Shown: one piece after another, positions 20,715-32,723 of the stretch
Layout of the letters: each line of letters begins with the position of its first letter
How positions within the stretch are numbered: position 1 is the stretch's first letter
Assembly (NCBI GenBank): GCA_963965975.1
Contig: OZ014418.1
Coordinates: forward strand, 5,778,775-5,842,774
Direction of reading: 5' to 3'
DNA from: Xestospongia bergquistia
Taxonomy: Eukaryota; Porifera; Demospongiae; Haplosclerida; Petrosiidae
Length of the DNA: 64,000 nucleotides
The notes under the pieces: model-generated
What the model saw: the letters and a program-made list of their open reading frames with translations, nothing else
Databases searched by the model: none
What the model was told of the DNA's origin: nothing
Position numbers and translations under genes: made by a program

Positions 20715-23349
20715 GTATCGTACTATTGGAGTAATTGGTGCTGTAACTATTATCAGTCATATTGCACACAAAAGGTATGTTATATTACATGTATATTACA
20801 TTAATATTACATGTATATTACATGTGTATTACATTTTTATTACATGTATATCACATGTGTATTATATGTATATTATGTGTATAGAAAAGAACATATTTCC
20901 TAAACAAGGTTAATCATTGTTTTGGAAGATACTGACTTCATAATAACACTGACTTGAGCTACAAATGTTATACATTTAGCAGCAGTGTCTATGGAAGACT
21001 ATAGCTATAGAATATCTAAATATAAGTAGAGAACAAAGCTATCAAGAAGCTATCAAACAAGATCAGTCATACCTATCGTCATAGTGTTCACAGTTAGTGT
21101 TAATAAAATTCATTGGTTGGTATAAGCATGAGATGCATTTCATTTGTCTCTTTTGATCATTGCATGCAACAATACAATAAAATGATGACACAAAGATAGT
21201 TGTATATATACTATATGTGATCATGTGACTGCTTGGCAGTAAAATGAAGTAAATGAAGTCATGGCTGATATCAGTCCAATACAAAAAATGCAAACAATAT
21301 AGTAGGAATGACAGTTCTATTATCATAATAGAACAGCCACATGCAGAAATAAATGGCATAACAATTATATAGGTATCTCTTAATAAGATTAATTTGTATA
21401 CATTCTGATTGTTATTTCCTTGAAGCAATTTGGTGATAGAATTATCATAATATCTTGATATGATATTGAAGTACTCCTTCTAGAACCAAAATAGAAACAA
21501 GATAATTTGATTATTATCTTAATTTTTGATTTTCTAATTTAGCGATGCTTTCTGACTAAATTAAAAGTTTATAAGTAAGGTTGTTATAATTTCAGGCTAT
21601 GGTGTGCATTGACAACCTGTGGCAGCCATTTTTTCTGTGCCATCCCTTAAACACTACTGTGATTTAAAATTATAAGATCATCTTCCAAAACTATTATGGG
21701 ACAAAGTTTTAAAACACAATGATTTGACATATGATATATGATGAGGTTATGCTTCCTTAGAGATCAGACGACAGTATCAAAGGAGACACCTTTATCTCCA
21801 CAAAGACTACAACAGGTAGAGAAGGATCTCTTACTTGACTTTAATTCAGTTACACACATGCTCTAGTCTGTATGTTAAATACTTATTATCCTCTCTATAT
21901 CACTGTACATGTACATATACTTACTTCATATTATTTAGGCTTCATCATTATTAGAACAGGTCATGTCCAGTTGTAGTAGTACCAGTGACATGTCTTGTAC
22001 ATTTTTTGATGAGATGGCAAAAGTGGTAACAAAAGGAAAACTACACAATGATTTCTTAGTAAGAAATGAAGAAAATAACTGTAGCTGACCATATATGCTA
22101 ACAATAAATTGTACTATGCTCATGGTTACTTTTTTATTAGGATCACTTACGTGAGTTTGTAACTGTTAAATTTCAAGACCTCTATGTCATTGAGTCTTCT
22201 GATAAAGTTGAAAGGTACCTCATAGACAGATTCTAATAGACCACTTTAAATTAAGTTCAATGACATTCAGTCAATTGGTAGGATTGATTTTGTTATCATA
22301 TTCCTAAAAGTGTAGGTATGTAATCTATGTAGTGGTATCATTATAATACATTATATGATAGTATAATGCCATTCTGAGTATCTCTGTATTGGACATATTA
22401 ATGTAATGACTGTACTTTAGTTTGTATGTGGCAAAATTATTTTTATTGTGATCTATAATTTCATAATTGTTTGGTTCTAGTGATAATGGAATACCTACAG
22501 AGTTATCATATGATCTTGATACAACAATGCATGATGGAGAAGATTCTATTGCTATGAACATATTGCCAATGTTAACATCATCTATTAGGAAAGAGAATAC
22601 CAGGTACATATCATACTTCAACCTTAGTCAGTGATACACACATGGTATCTTAGGGTATGAAAATGATATTTAAATGATTATATCATATAATGCACATCTT
22701 GTTTATGTAGTTCTGGTGACATTCGATGTTTACCTGCTCATTTTAAACTTTTACGATCATGTGAACAAGCTCTTAGTGGAGGACTCTCAGAAATCGATGC
22801 ATTATTAGGTATGAAATATTATAGATAATTGTCCTCCCTAAGTTTAAGACATCCTCCATGTTTGTTCCATTAATAAGTTAGACTTTGATGGATAATTTGA
22901 TGTCAATCTTGAGGAAACATCAGTACACTATTAAGGAGTTTTACTATTGTATACATGCAATGTTGTTCATGTAAATTTGATCAACCATATTTCATTGTTA
23001 GGTTGTCCTGTTGTGCTTTGTAGTGCTGCTAAACTAGATCTTGAGTCATTTCATGATCTACCTATGGTACAAAAACAGTATATATGTGCCTCATTGTTTC
23101 ATTGTCTTAACTGGTTTAGAGAACTTGTAAGTTCAAAAACACTGTATGTATATGCATTCCTATTATTTCTGTTTATGTATGTGTATACCCTATTCAGTGG
23201 TCTCTTTATCTATCAATCCATACATACATGTACATATACATAGATTTTTATGACAACTAACAATATTTAGGTTTTAAAAGAACCATGTTATAATAATAAT
23301 AATACACCTTTTTATTGTTATATTATAATATATATGTATAATTATGTAT

Positions 23350-23432
<83 letters not shown>

Positions 23433-26400
23433 ACTATAGGTGTCCTCTTTTGCTGGGGAAGAAGACAATGAAATGAAAGGCAAAGTTCTTCTCAGACTAA
23501 AGAACATAATAGAGTTACAGGACCAATTACAAGGATGTTTATCAGGTGACTGTATTCTAATATAGTAACAGTATATTATTAATATCTGTATTACAGTCAC
23601 TAGTAGTCCTATACCAACTATGGAAGGATATCAAGTAAAGGCATCCTCTAAGAAGTCCAGCAGGTAATGTGTATTGTTAATAGAATGTGGATATCTATAG
23701 TATTATACTGTAGATCTGGTAATAAAACAGCTATAGGAGCAGATCAGACTGTGATTGTGACACAAACTGAAGAGAGCTTTAGTAAGGTAAGTACCAATAC
23801 TGCAATATAGCAAGTGTACATATGTGAATCAATGTTGTTGAAGTTGACTCTAATTAAGTATCATTAATGCATACCTATTGATAATATATATATCTCCTTG
23901 TCTATAATATATATGTGATGTATAATATATCTTTGTTTGTTTTATTATATTTCATAGGATGCTGATACCACACTTAACAAAACTTCAAAGGGAGGCATCA
24001 GTACTGTAATATATGATCAGATAAAACCATATTTCAGGTAATTAAAGTCACACAATATCAAGTAATTATTATTACTATGTGTAGGACATTGGATATATCT
24101 GCTTATCTGGCACTAACATATGGTCCACTAACTAAATCAATTCTTGATACAAATATGCAATCAAGGGAGTCTGTAGAACTATATTTACAACCTCCTGAAC
24201 TCCTGTTTCTTCTTGACAATTTGAAGAACAGATTACACAAGAGAGATCATGTTAGTATATACCAGTAATACTTGTAGTTTTGTGTACATGTACATACATG
24301 TGTGTTTATATGTATGTGTGTGTGTGCATGCTAAATGTTTCATTTATAATAAAGCTTCATTAATGTTGATGTAGATCATGTGATAATTGATTTGTATTGC
24401 TTTAGAATGTTGAAAGACGAGGTGTTCATGAGAAGTCATTTATAGAAATGTTTGTCCAAAAACTTCTCTGTGGTTTATGTAATCATTTAGAAAATATAAG
24501 CAAGGTACACTTTATAATAGTAGTTATATATAAGGCACTGTGTAAAATAGGATGACTTTGACAGCTCAGAAAACAGCTTATGTGTTGATTCTTGTGTACA
24601 GTCTATTTATGAAGTGTTAGCTTCTTTTTTCAGTCTGTGAGTTGATTCTCTTTAGCTTGGCTTTGATCTAAATTCCTCTCTCTCTCTCGATCTTTCTTCA
24701 GATGTATTGATGAAGACTTGTTAACAAATGGACTAAGAGTAATATCAGATCGTTCCCTTCAAACATGTAGTCAAGATATAATAGAAGACAGAACACGTCT
24801 AGCTCAGTATGTACTTATATTATAGTTCAATTTACTATTTTTAACTTATCCTTGTGTACTACTATTGTGTTCACTCTTTGGCATGGCTATATATACATGT
24901 ATGCATGTATATAATAGCTATTACATCCCACATCAAAACATCAAAACATCCATTCATAATACATTAATATGCTCTATACTGTAGTATTATCTACTTTCAA
25001 TATCATTAGGAATGCTATGGAATATTTTGAAGGCTATTTCCTTAAAATACCTAATTTGCAATGTGCAGCTGCTGTTGGTAAATTATATGTTGCCTTAGCA
25101 ACCAGTACACAAATAAACGAACTGAAAAAAATTACCAGTTAGTTTTATGAAACTAATATGATGTGAAGTGATAATGTTATAGGCTCATTTTGTGAACGAC
25201 TATTGAAGAAAGATTGGAGAGATTTGGAAAACATTGTCTATAAAAGTGATGCACTTGAACTCATAATAAGGTACTATATTAGTTAATAGGATGGATAGAG
25301 AGATGGGTGGGTTAGTGGTATATGCAGACATACAACATGCTTTAAGTTATATGTCTTCATATTATATTGTAGGTATTATATTGAGTGGTCAGATAATCCT
25401 ATTGATGTGGTTGAAGAACTTTGTGGTAATGTTATACCTGAACTACTGGGAGATGAACCTTTAAATCAGTCCACTATATTTCCCACTCTCAACTTGTAAG
25501 TATATATTATATGTGACTTGATTTGAGACAATCAGATGGTTTTAAATGAATGGTTTACATGTTAGTGCTATGAAAACATTTTGTATTGGGAATTCTGATC
25601 AATATACCTCAATAGATTCTAGTTTAGTTTGAACTTCTTTGAAGCTATAGTTGAAAGTGTATACTACAAGATGTCTAAGATGTCTAGTTTCCTGACTAGG
25701 GCACATGTATGACTTAGTTTTATTGCATCTTATTTTAATAGAGCCACTTTTCCCTGTTATTTCCGTTGTATGTTATGTGCTGTAAATAGTTATATTAAGA
25801 CATCTACTTCATCTACTACTGATGATATACAGGTATAGTGTATCTATATTAATAGTGTTATTATCCCATGCTATTATATAGGAGATGGTGACAGTGTTGA
25901 TGAAACTGGATCATTGTAGTAAAGTTATGTTCATACTGATGAATCTAGTTAAGGCAAGAATGTGAAATATTATAATATATACATTTTTATTTCTTGTTTG
26001 TTAGTCTTTTGATACAAAACCTGTTTTATCTGCTGCTTTGAAATTTGGCAAGGTATTTGCTGACATCTTCTCAAAAAGTGGATTACCACTACTTGATAAT
26101 TTCTTTAAAACAAGAAAGGTTTATTGTATTTAATCCCTCTTTATTAATACAATGCATATTATTATAGGGTGAGGTAGTGTCTGTATTAAAGAGTCTACAG
26201 AAGGCAACACGTTGCTTACAACATTATTGTGGTCATTCAAAAGTGGCTAAAAATGTAGCTCTTACTACTCATGTACCTCAGCTCAAACGAAGTCTGGAGA
26301 CATTAGTATTTCAAGTTAAGGTATATCAATGAATAGTGTGTTATGCAGGATAATAGTTTGTATTACAGGAACTTCTCATTAATCATGAATGTGTGGAAGC

Positions 26401-27115
26401 ATTTTGGATGGGAAATTTAAAGAATCGAAATATACAGGTATGTCTTAAAAATAGATATTCCCAATAATTGGGTGTGGTGTGATTATATTCTATGATAATA
26501 ATAACTATCATAACAGTTATGATAGACAGTTATGATAGTTCTTGCTGTAATGTCTAATGTTTGAATGTATTTTTAAAAAAAGGGCGAGGAAATTTTAACA
26601 CAAGTATCTAGTGCATCTACAGATAGCCAACCAGTGGGTGATGAAGATAGAGAAGTAAGATTGTTATCATTATGAAACATAATGCTTGTTTAAAGTAAAT
26701 CTGTAGCATTCTTATCTCAGCAGATATTCTGTTTATGTAGCAGGTAGTCCTATAATTTTTGAGTTATTTGTGTACACTCACATCATTATAAAAGGGAAAT
26801 AAAACAAATAGACTTTGCTAAAATTGTAGAGTGGGAATTGAGATGCTAGATACATAATTAATAACAGCCAGTAGAGGTGTGTTTATTGTATTGTGACAGG
26901 AAATCTACTGAGATCACTGATAGCTAATTAATCTTGCTGCCTCTGTGTTGATCTCTGTCTGTTACCTGAAAACATACTTTAGATGACTACAACTAAAGTA
27001 TCTGTATTACAGTAACAGCAAGAGTTCTAAACTATAATATATTATTTCTCTTTTATAGAGTGTAAGTACTGCTCCAGAGGAAGATGAAGTAATGGACTTA
27101 ACCATTGACTCATAA
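20715..27115 (+). CDS. FANCD2 C-terminal half, copy 1 (open, 25 exons)
   Basis: Reading across GT-AG introns gives ~780 residues aligning with the C-terminal half of animal FANCD2, the DNA crosslink-repair clamp subunit. Exons: 20715-20774, 21761-21815, 21939-22058, 22141-22214, 22481-22603, 22711-22808, 23002-23126, 23440-23545, 23597-23663, 23714-23786, 23958-24037, 24085-24250, 24406-24504, 24602-24636, 24702-24806, 25010-25137, 25183-25270, 25373-25495, 25742-25832, 25882-25953, 26005-26118, 26168-26320, 26369-26437, 26583-26654, 27059-27115. Landmarks: YRTIGVIGAVTI, SLFHCLNWFREL, EMKGKVLLRLKNIIELQ, QPPELLFLL, CNHLENI, HYCGHSK, EAFWMGNLKNRNIQGEE. It begins after the site matching human K561, the ubiquitinated lysine, so the N-terminal half is absent. 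First possible start: Met in exon 3 (LLEQVM). No stop or frameshift seen. Intron 20 uses a GC donor. Confidence 0.85.
20782..20883. repeat. 11-bp minisatellite, short allele, FANCD2 intron 1
   Basis: About 100 bp of ATTACATGTAT/ATTACATGTGT-type units; the same array is ~460 bp in unit 2 and is split by a MITE in unit 3. Confidence 0.7.
23337..23430. repeat. TA dinucleotide microsatellite, FANCD2 intron 7
   Basis: About 90 bp of nearly pure TA directly before the exon 8 acceptor (TGTACTATAG). In unit 2 it is about 26 bp and in unit 3 under 12 bp. Confidence 0.9.
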
Positions 27116-27445
27116 CATTGAATAAGTTTACTTTCTTGTTTTCTACATCTACAAATGCACTTACTTGTACATCATAACTTGCATTGACCTCTAAATGTAT
27201 AGTATGCTAGGATATATGCTCACATTGTTGGTAAAAGTACTCATCAGTAGATTTTGACTGGCTTTATAGCATGCACTTTTTCATTACTGTTCTGCTGCCA
27301 TTGGACCTTTTAAATCAACTCAATGTGTCACTGTATTGAAGCTATATAGGTTCTTATAGCTCAACCTTGTTATTACACATAAAGTTTAGTTGATATATTA
27401 TAAAAAGTACCAAAATATGTTTAATAGCAAATAATGTGTGCTTTA

Positions 27446-27451
27446 AATAAA
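27446..27451 (+). terminator. Candidate FANCD2 polyadenylation signal
   Basis: AATAAA 331 bp after the FANCD2 stop, in the convergent gap before PAQR. In unit 2 the same place reads TTTAAAAAATAAG and the hexamer is lost. Confidence 0.4.
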
Positions 27452-27501
27452 ATAAGACATATTATGTATTTATAACATTGTGAATTCCACAGTTAATAAT
27501 A

Positions 27502-28458
27502 TTATTCAGATTTTAGTTTTGATGCATTCCTAATAGATACACCAGTCACAAGAATGGTGTATAGAAACACTACAGTAATAAAAGGAATAATGACACTTTC
27601 TACACTGGGCATACAATATTCTTCTTGTTCAAAAGCAGACCTTCTTATAGAGGCCCCAATAGGCATGAAATAATAAATGATACTTGTCTTAATAACTGCA
27701 AAAATGTGAAAAAACTGATGACTCTGAAAATAGTAATCACATCTACCTGGAAAACACCTTTCAGGAAATTTTGTTATAAAGAAAAGCACCATTATTGCAG
27801 TAAAGAAAATAGACAAGAATTGAAGATGTAGAGTTTCATAGACACAATCATTGCCAGTAAATATACAAATTTTGACACGTAAAAGAAAAGGAAATGCTCC
27901 CACAATATAAATAGGAATAAATCCAATTACACGAAAAACATAACCATTATTCTCCTTGAATCGTGACAGTGAGCACATCAATAAAGCAAACCCAGCCAAC
28001 ATCATATACGTTATGACAAAAACCCATTTGTACTCATAGATACTGACCCCAAGTGGTCTTTCATAGAAGTAATAAGCCATACTGAGTCCAAATGCATGCA
28101 GAGTGATACCAGTGTAGTCAACCATTAATAGTATATGTAACCAAGTAAGCGATTTGTTTGCAAATCCATGAGCTATACTGGAACCAAGGACAAAAAGACA
28201 TCCTCCAATCCATACAATGAGAAATGGATACCAGAAAGGGTCAGAAAAATCCAGTTGATATGATTTAAAGTAGAACCATATCAGCCACATCCAAAAGGTA
28301 ACAAAATGAGTCCAAAAATTTCCCCATTCGTTGTGGACAACAAAGATATATTTGATGCACTTCCATGTCGAAATATTGACTGGTCGATAGCCAGTATAGA
28401 TGTAGGGCTCCCTAAAATCACTTGGTACTTCACTAGCATTGAGAAGATTTGATGACAT
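27502..28458 (-). CDS. Class II PAQR (membrane progestin receptor-like), copy 1
   Basis: Single exon, 318 residues, with 7-8 hydrophobic segments. PAQR family marks: EPYIYTGYRPV near residue 20, HNEWGNFWTH (motif A, E-x-x-N-x-x-T-H), SSIAHGF (Ser-x3-His, motif B) and HQFFH (motif C, His-x3-His). The Ser/His set is the zinc-binding, hydrolase-like site of the family. GYRP with HNE..N.WTH is like the mPR branch (PAQR5-9), whose members respond to progestins or act on lipids; the ligand here is unknown. The start is the ATG of MSSNLLNASE: upstream the frame meets a TAG where copy 2 has TGG. It is convergent with FANCD2, 386 bp between stops. Copy 2 differs at only about five residues. Confidence 0.85.
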   Translation of the reverse strand: MSSNLLNASEVPSDFREPYIYTGYRPVNISTWKCIKYIFVVHNEWGNFWTHFVTFWMWLIWFYFKSYQLDFSDPFWYPFLIVWIGGCLFVLGSSIAHGFANKSLTWLHILLMVDYTGITLHAFGLSMAYYFYERPLGVSIYEYKWVFVITYMMLAGFALLMCSLSRFKENNGYVFRVIGFIPIYIVGAFPFLLRVKICIFTGNDCVYETLHLQFLSIFFTAIMVLFFITKFPERCFPGRCDYYFQSHQFFHIFAVIKTSIIYYFMPIGASIRRSAFEQEEYCMPSVESVIIPFITVVFLYTILVTGVSIRNASKLKSE

Positions 28459-29523
28459 TGTCAATCCAAACTTGCATTTACAGAGCAGCCCTGATGACTA
28501 GACCGGAAGCCTACAAAAAAATTTTCATATGCAGTCAACATTATTCATATCAATATAAATTAACACTTTTAGCCTACGATCAGTTATTGGACTACCTGAG
28601 CTATATAAAATAATGATTTGTATATTTTGTATTAGTATTGACAGCTACAAAAATTATACTTTTAATCATTTCAGTATAACTATTATTTTTAGAGGTGCAT
28701 TGTTATGAAACTTGAGGTGTGTTTTTCTTCCTTTACTACATTTAATGAATTTTTTTATTTGCTAGTTTGTTCTCTTTTTAAAATAATTGTCAATAAAGGA
28801 AATGTGTATGTGCACTGTAAAAAATAAGTTGTTGTCATAACAACCCTGAGGTTACTCCCCCACTTGTTTAAATATGATAACCATAACTTATTACTGTGTA
28901 GTAACCCAAGGTTGTAAACTGTTATAATTCTTCATTGTACATAGAGTGAAGTATAGTTGTTCAGCAGCAATTCTTTTTAATTCTTAAAATTCAAGAAATG
29001 TAAGAAACTGCATGAGAACAAAAATGACAAGCAAAAATCTCATATATTATAATCTAATTCATCTATAGAATGTATAATCGAAAGATGTATAGTTTTGATG
29101 GATATGCATTGTCATTTAGTCTAATGTAATCTTCTTTAAAGCACTGTACATTTGGTTTAAAAAACAAGGGATTTTCTTGCCTTTGTTCTTGATTCCTAAC
29201 ACTAAATGTTGTGTAAACACCAGGATATTGGGAAATGCTTTGGGATATTGAATATTAAAAGTGAAATATGCTGTAATTAGTTTCCACAATTGTTGTGCCT
29301 AACTGAAAGTAAAATAAAAAAGAAAAACTAAATACAGCAGTATTCCCATTGTATCCATGTTGTATTTTCTTGATCACTTCAAATGAAGTATATCACTACA
29401 TGTTAGTATGTTTATAAATACAATATTCAAGTTATTATGTGACTCACAACTTTATAAACTGTTTTCTACCTTTGTAATCGCCATTCAACAAAATATTAGA
29501 ACTTTGTTATTTTAGAATTCAGT
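28459..29523. other. Spacer after unit 1
   Basis: No gene. 28459-28673 is PAQR 5' flank shared with unit 2. 28735-29290 is shared with 57361-57835 and includes a stem-loop (28840-28915). The rest is a POT 5' flank with a worn promoter (TTATGTGAC, TTTATAAA). Confidence 0.55.
28840..28915. repeat. Stem-loop with a compensatory change
   Basis: ACAACCCTGAGGTTACT (28840-28856) pairs with AGTAACCCAAGGTTGT (28900-28915), leaving one mismatch and one bulge. The second copy at 57465-57541 has GAGGTTGCT and AGCAACCC: an A-T pair became G-C on both sides. Confidence 0.6.
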
Positions 29524-31145
29524 ATGAATGCTAGCAGAGTTTGTTATTATCCAGTACTACTATGTATAAAATCTAAAGGAGCTATCTTGATGATTTGGTT
29601 GACCACAGCAGTATATATCTACTTGTCTCATGTTAACTTAATATATCAAGAAATCAATTAGATTCTCTATAATCAGTTTTTTTTCATTAAATACATGATT
29701 TTAATATTTGAAATCTTCTACCCACTATTTGGATGGATTGCTGATGCATGGATTGGACGATATAGAGCTATTTTATATGGACTGTATTCTGTAATAATAA
29801 GAAGGGTATTTGTTACAACATCTGTTATCACTTATCAATTTAACCCATTGAATCTTTCTTTATGTGTGCAATGCTTTCAATTCACTTGGTATAGCTGCTA
29901 TATATGCTAATATTCTTCCTTTCATTACTGATCAAATAATAGGAGCATCTAGTGATGAACTCAGTGTTGCAGTACACTGGTAGTATTGGAGTTTGCAATT
30001 TACAGACAGATTTTGTCTGTGCATTTAAAAATATTCCTATTGTAACATTTCTACTGATATTGATTGTCATATCATTCTCTGGTCTAACTATAGCTCTCTC
30101 TAGTCTGTTTCTTTGTCAACATTGGCTAGATAAGACACCTCAGATCACTAACCCTATTAAACATATTGCTAAAGTACTCAACTATGCTAGAAAGAATAAA
30201 TACCCCAGGAATCGTAGTGCCTCACCTACTGGGAACAAGATGTGCCTTCATGACTTGACCTTGGTAAAGATAAATATGGTGGTCCTTTCTCAGAGGAGGA
30301 GGTAGAGAATGTCAAGACAACATTGAGATTAATACCAGTTATATTTATATGTTCAATGATAGGAGGAGCTTTATTGGTCACTTACAACTAGATCACATAA
30401 CAGTTAACTGTAATAGGATCTTTGAATATTTTTTCAGTGGCGAAAACAGATTATTTCATCAAACAACAACTTTTGGAATCCTATTATATCATTTCATTAT
30501 AAGACCACTTATAAAGAAAACCACCAAATGTACTCCTAATGTGTTGACAATAATTGGAGCTGGTTTATTTATTCAAGTTTTAGGACCTGTAGGTATGGTA
30601 GTAATAGAGACTATGGGTCACCTACAAACTCCTAATGCCATTTGTATGTTTAATGATAATACCAATGAGGTTATGTCTCTTAATTATTACTGGACTATGA
30701 TACCACTAATGCTGCAAGTAGTTGGATTTTTTTTGGAGTGTGATAGTCCTTTTTGAATTTATCATTGCTCAATCTCCTCATGAAATGAAAGGATTCTTAT
30801 TAGGACTTTGGTTTGCATTCAATGGTATAGTTAAACTGATTGGATATAATATAATCTCTATTGTCCTTTTCAATTCCTTCCTGCATCTATTCCTATAAGT
30901 TGTGGTTTCTATTACTATCTCACTCAAACTTTCCCTCTCTCTCTTGTGTTCATTATTTTCCTCATTTTGTCTAAGCATTACAAACTGAGAGTTAGAAATA
31001 ATCCAGTTAATATTCACATGATAGCAGAGACACATATCACAGCATATATATTGACCAGGAAGAAGAGTATTATAGAGAAATTGATGAAGAAAACTACTCC
31101 ATTAACTCATTAAGTGATGGAAACTTTGATGCGATTCATAATTAA
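29524..31145 (+). pseudogene. POT/PTR2 transporter copy H, broken
   Basis: Nearly full-length relative of the first subfamily, from MNASRVC to the DENYSINSLS-type tail. It has a stop in the TM1-TM2 loop (AAT TAG near 29655), and several frameshifts, for example after NPLNLSL and in the ITDQI...WWYW region. The central loop (TPQITNPIKHIAKV), TM8-TM9 (FIIRPLIKKTTKC) and the final helices are recognisable. An extra leucine codon occurs in the N-terminus (PVLLCIK). Damage is spread evenly, so it is an older pseudogene than C. Confidence 0.85.
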
Positions 31146-31574
31146 CATATAACTGATAGTTAATGTTAATTATGATTCTGGAGAATTTTTGCTTGTGCAC
31201 TATAAAATTGAAATACATGTATTAACATATTAATATATATAACTAAGTCACATAAAAGTAAGTTCACTGAAAACAAATAAAAGGTATTTAGAAACCAGAT
31301 ATTTTGACAACAATGTTAATGTTTTCTTCAGTGGTTCAGTGGAATATGAGCTTTCTTACTTTGTAACTGATTTTCTTTATCACCTCTCATCCATTCCTAT
31401 AAGTTGTGGTTTGGCTCTGTGAGACCAAGTTAAGAACATGCTAAACTCCTCTCCATTGAATTATATATATTTGTAAATTAAGGTTCTGTCTTTTATTGGA
31501 CTTTGTATATGATTGATGTCAAAGTACTATGACTTGTTTATTTTGTACAGTTGTTTATTTATTAAATGTCTTTT

Positions 31575-31621
31575 ATTTGAAGAATTGACTTGTAAAAATG
31601 AATACCACCATATTGGACAAC
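31575..31621 (-). pseudogene. 47-bp relic of an Ig-receptor exon
   Basis: The stretch matches the interior of the Ig exon at about 44719-44765 with about five differences (shared words TTTGAAGAATTGACTT and AAAAATGAA.ACCACCAT). Flanking sequence is ordinary POT spacer, so this is a small transplanted piece. Too short to be functional. Confidence 0.55.
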
Positions 31622-32299
31622 AAAGGTTCATTCCATTGTAAACTGATTAAACATTGTTATATACTGTCTGACTTGATAAACTTAGTTTGTGAAATTACTA
31701 CTTGTACCACCAAAAACATCAAAAGCTATAATGCTAAAATAAAATTTATAGGTGCTGTCATTTGGTCAATTACTAGTTGTGTCACTAAGTCAATATCTGA
31801 AAGCTAATTCTAATAGAGTAAAGATCTAATGTAGTAATGAAAGTTGACATTTTGAGAGTTATCATTTTGGGAGTTGACATTTTGGGAGTTGAGATTCTGG
31901 GAAGTAACCAGTTCACGCTTGTTTTGAGAGAATGTTTAATTACACAGCTTGTATATTGGATGTGCTAAAATTGTTACTAGTGAAAATTTTAATCTTCAGG
32001 GGCTAGTTTATTGTATAACTCAACAATAGTATTACTTCCTATGACACCTCGTATCAGTAGTCTCACAAACCAGACCAACCCCTATATGATTAAATGATGG
32101 ATGGGAAATGGTCTGGAGAATTTTAATACATCAACTTTTTTGAACTCTGGAAATGTTGTGTGCTAATCAAATTACAACACATCACAATGTAGGTATTTCA
32201 ATATAAACATCATACGTATTGTCACACTTGAAGAAGTGAAATGGATCTCAAGAAATCAAATAAATTGAAGAAATTGTTGAAAGTACTGGCTACTATCTA

Positions 32300-32386
32300 A
32301 AGAGTAGAGCAAACTACTAGTAGTATTAGAGACACTAACTTCATATTGGTGTCTCTACTACTACTAGTAGTTTACTCTACTCTTTG
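32300..32386. repeat. 37-bp inverted duplication in a spacer
   Basis: Arms 32300-32336 and 32350-32386 are reverse complements with about three mismatches, 13-bp loop. The paralogous spacers (4990, 8160, 63750) have only the left arm followed by CACAACTTTA..., so the right arm is an inverted copy that replaced about 20 bp. Confidence 0.8.
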
Positions 32387-32723
32387 TGAAATATTATCAT
32401 CACATTTACATTATCAAGTTTTCAGTCCTTGCCCATCATTAATGAAGAACATGCCCATTGTTCAATTATAGGGGTTAGGTCTGTCTTGTGAGACTACGTA
32501 ACAGAGGAAAACTAAACTAAACTAAAAGCATTTTTAAAGACAAAAAAACTAGCTTTAACTAACAAAAAGTAGTCATAAAGAGACTACAATTAAAGTAAAA
32601 CAAACACAACACTACCTTAATGTATCAATGTTGTATGTTTTTGTTTACTTCAAGTTTATAATAACTAAAACAAATTATATCACTACATGTTAGTATGTTT
32701 ATAAATACAATAGTCACGTTATC

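Larger units (their letters stand above)
18619..28680. repeat. Segmental duplication unit 1: POT - FANCD2 3' half - PAQR
   Basis: Unit 1 of three. Gene order, strands and spacer sequence repeat at 34539-43925 and, without PAQR, at 46719-55006. Homology to unit 2 ends after ATCATTTCAGTAT near 28673 (43922 in unit 2). This is the only unit in which all three parts look intact. Confidence 0.9.
31146..32723. other. Spacer between POT copies H and I
   Basis: No gene. 31146-31800 is homologous to 12248-13390. It contains a short Ig-exon relic (31575-31621), two diverged units of the 16-bp satellite near 31812, an inverted duplication (32300-32386), ACTAAC-rich hAT-like text (32505-32620) and a partial POT promoter cut at GTTATCATCA near 32721. 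Confidence 0.55.

Noticed and set aside
21063-21428. Hydrophobic minus-strand frame in FANCD2 intron 1, shared with 37348-37686
   Set aside because: Differences between copies 1 and 2 (33, 9 and 6 nt) are all multiples of three, which is intriguing, but the frame has no conserved ATG near its start and breaks in copy 3 at a GT repeat. Chance is enough.
23274-23600. Minus-strand frame with a poly-Ile/Tyr stretch
   Set aside because: It is the TA microsatellite and antisense of FANCD2 exon 8.
26508-26540. CTATCATAAC/GTTATGATAG hairpin in a FANCD2 intron, in all three copies
   Set aside because: Short, AT-rich and equally conserved with its flanks; no sign of separate function.
27625-27831. 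Open frame antisense to PAQR, repeated at 42877-43083
   Set aside because: Conserved only because PAQR on the other strand is conserved.
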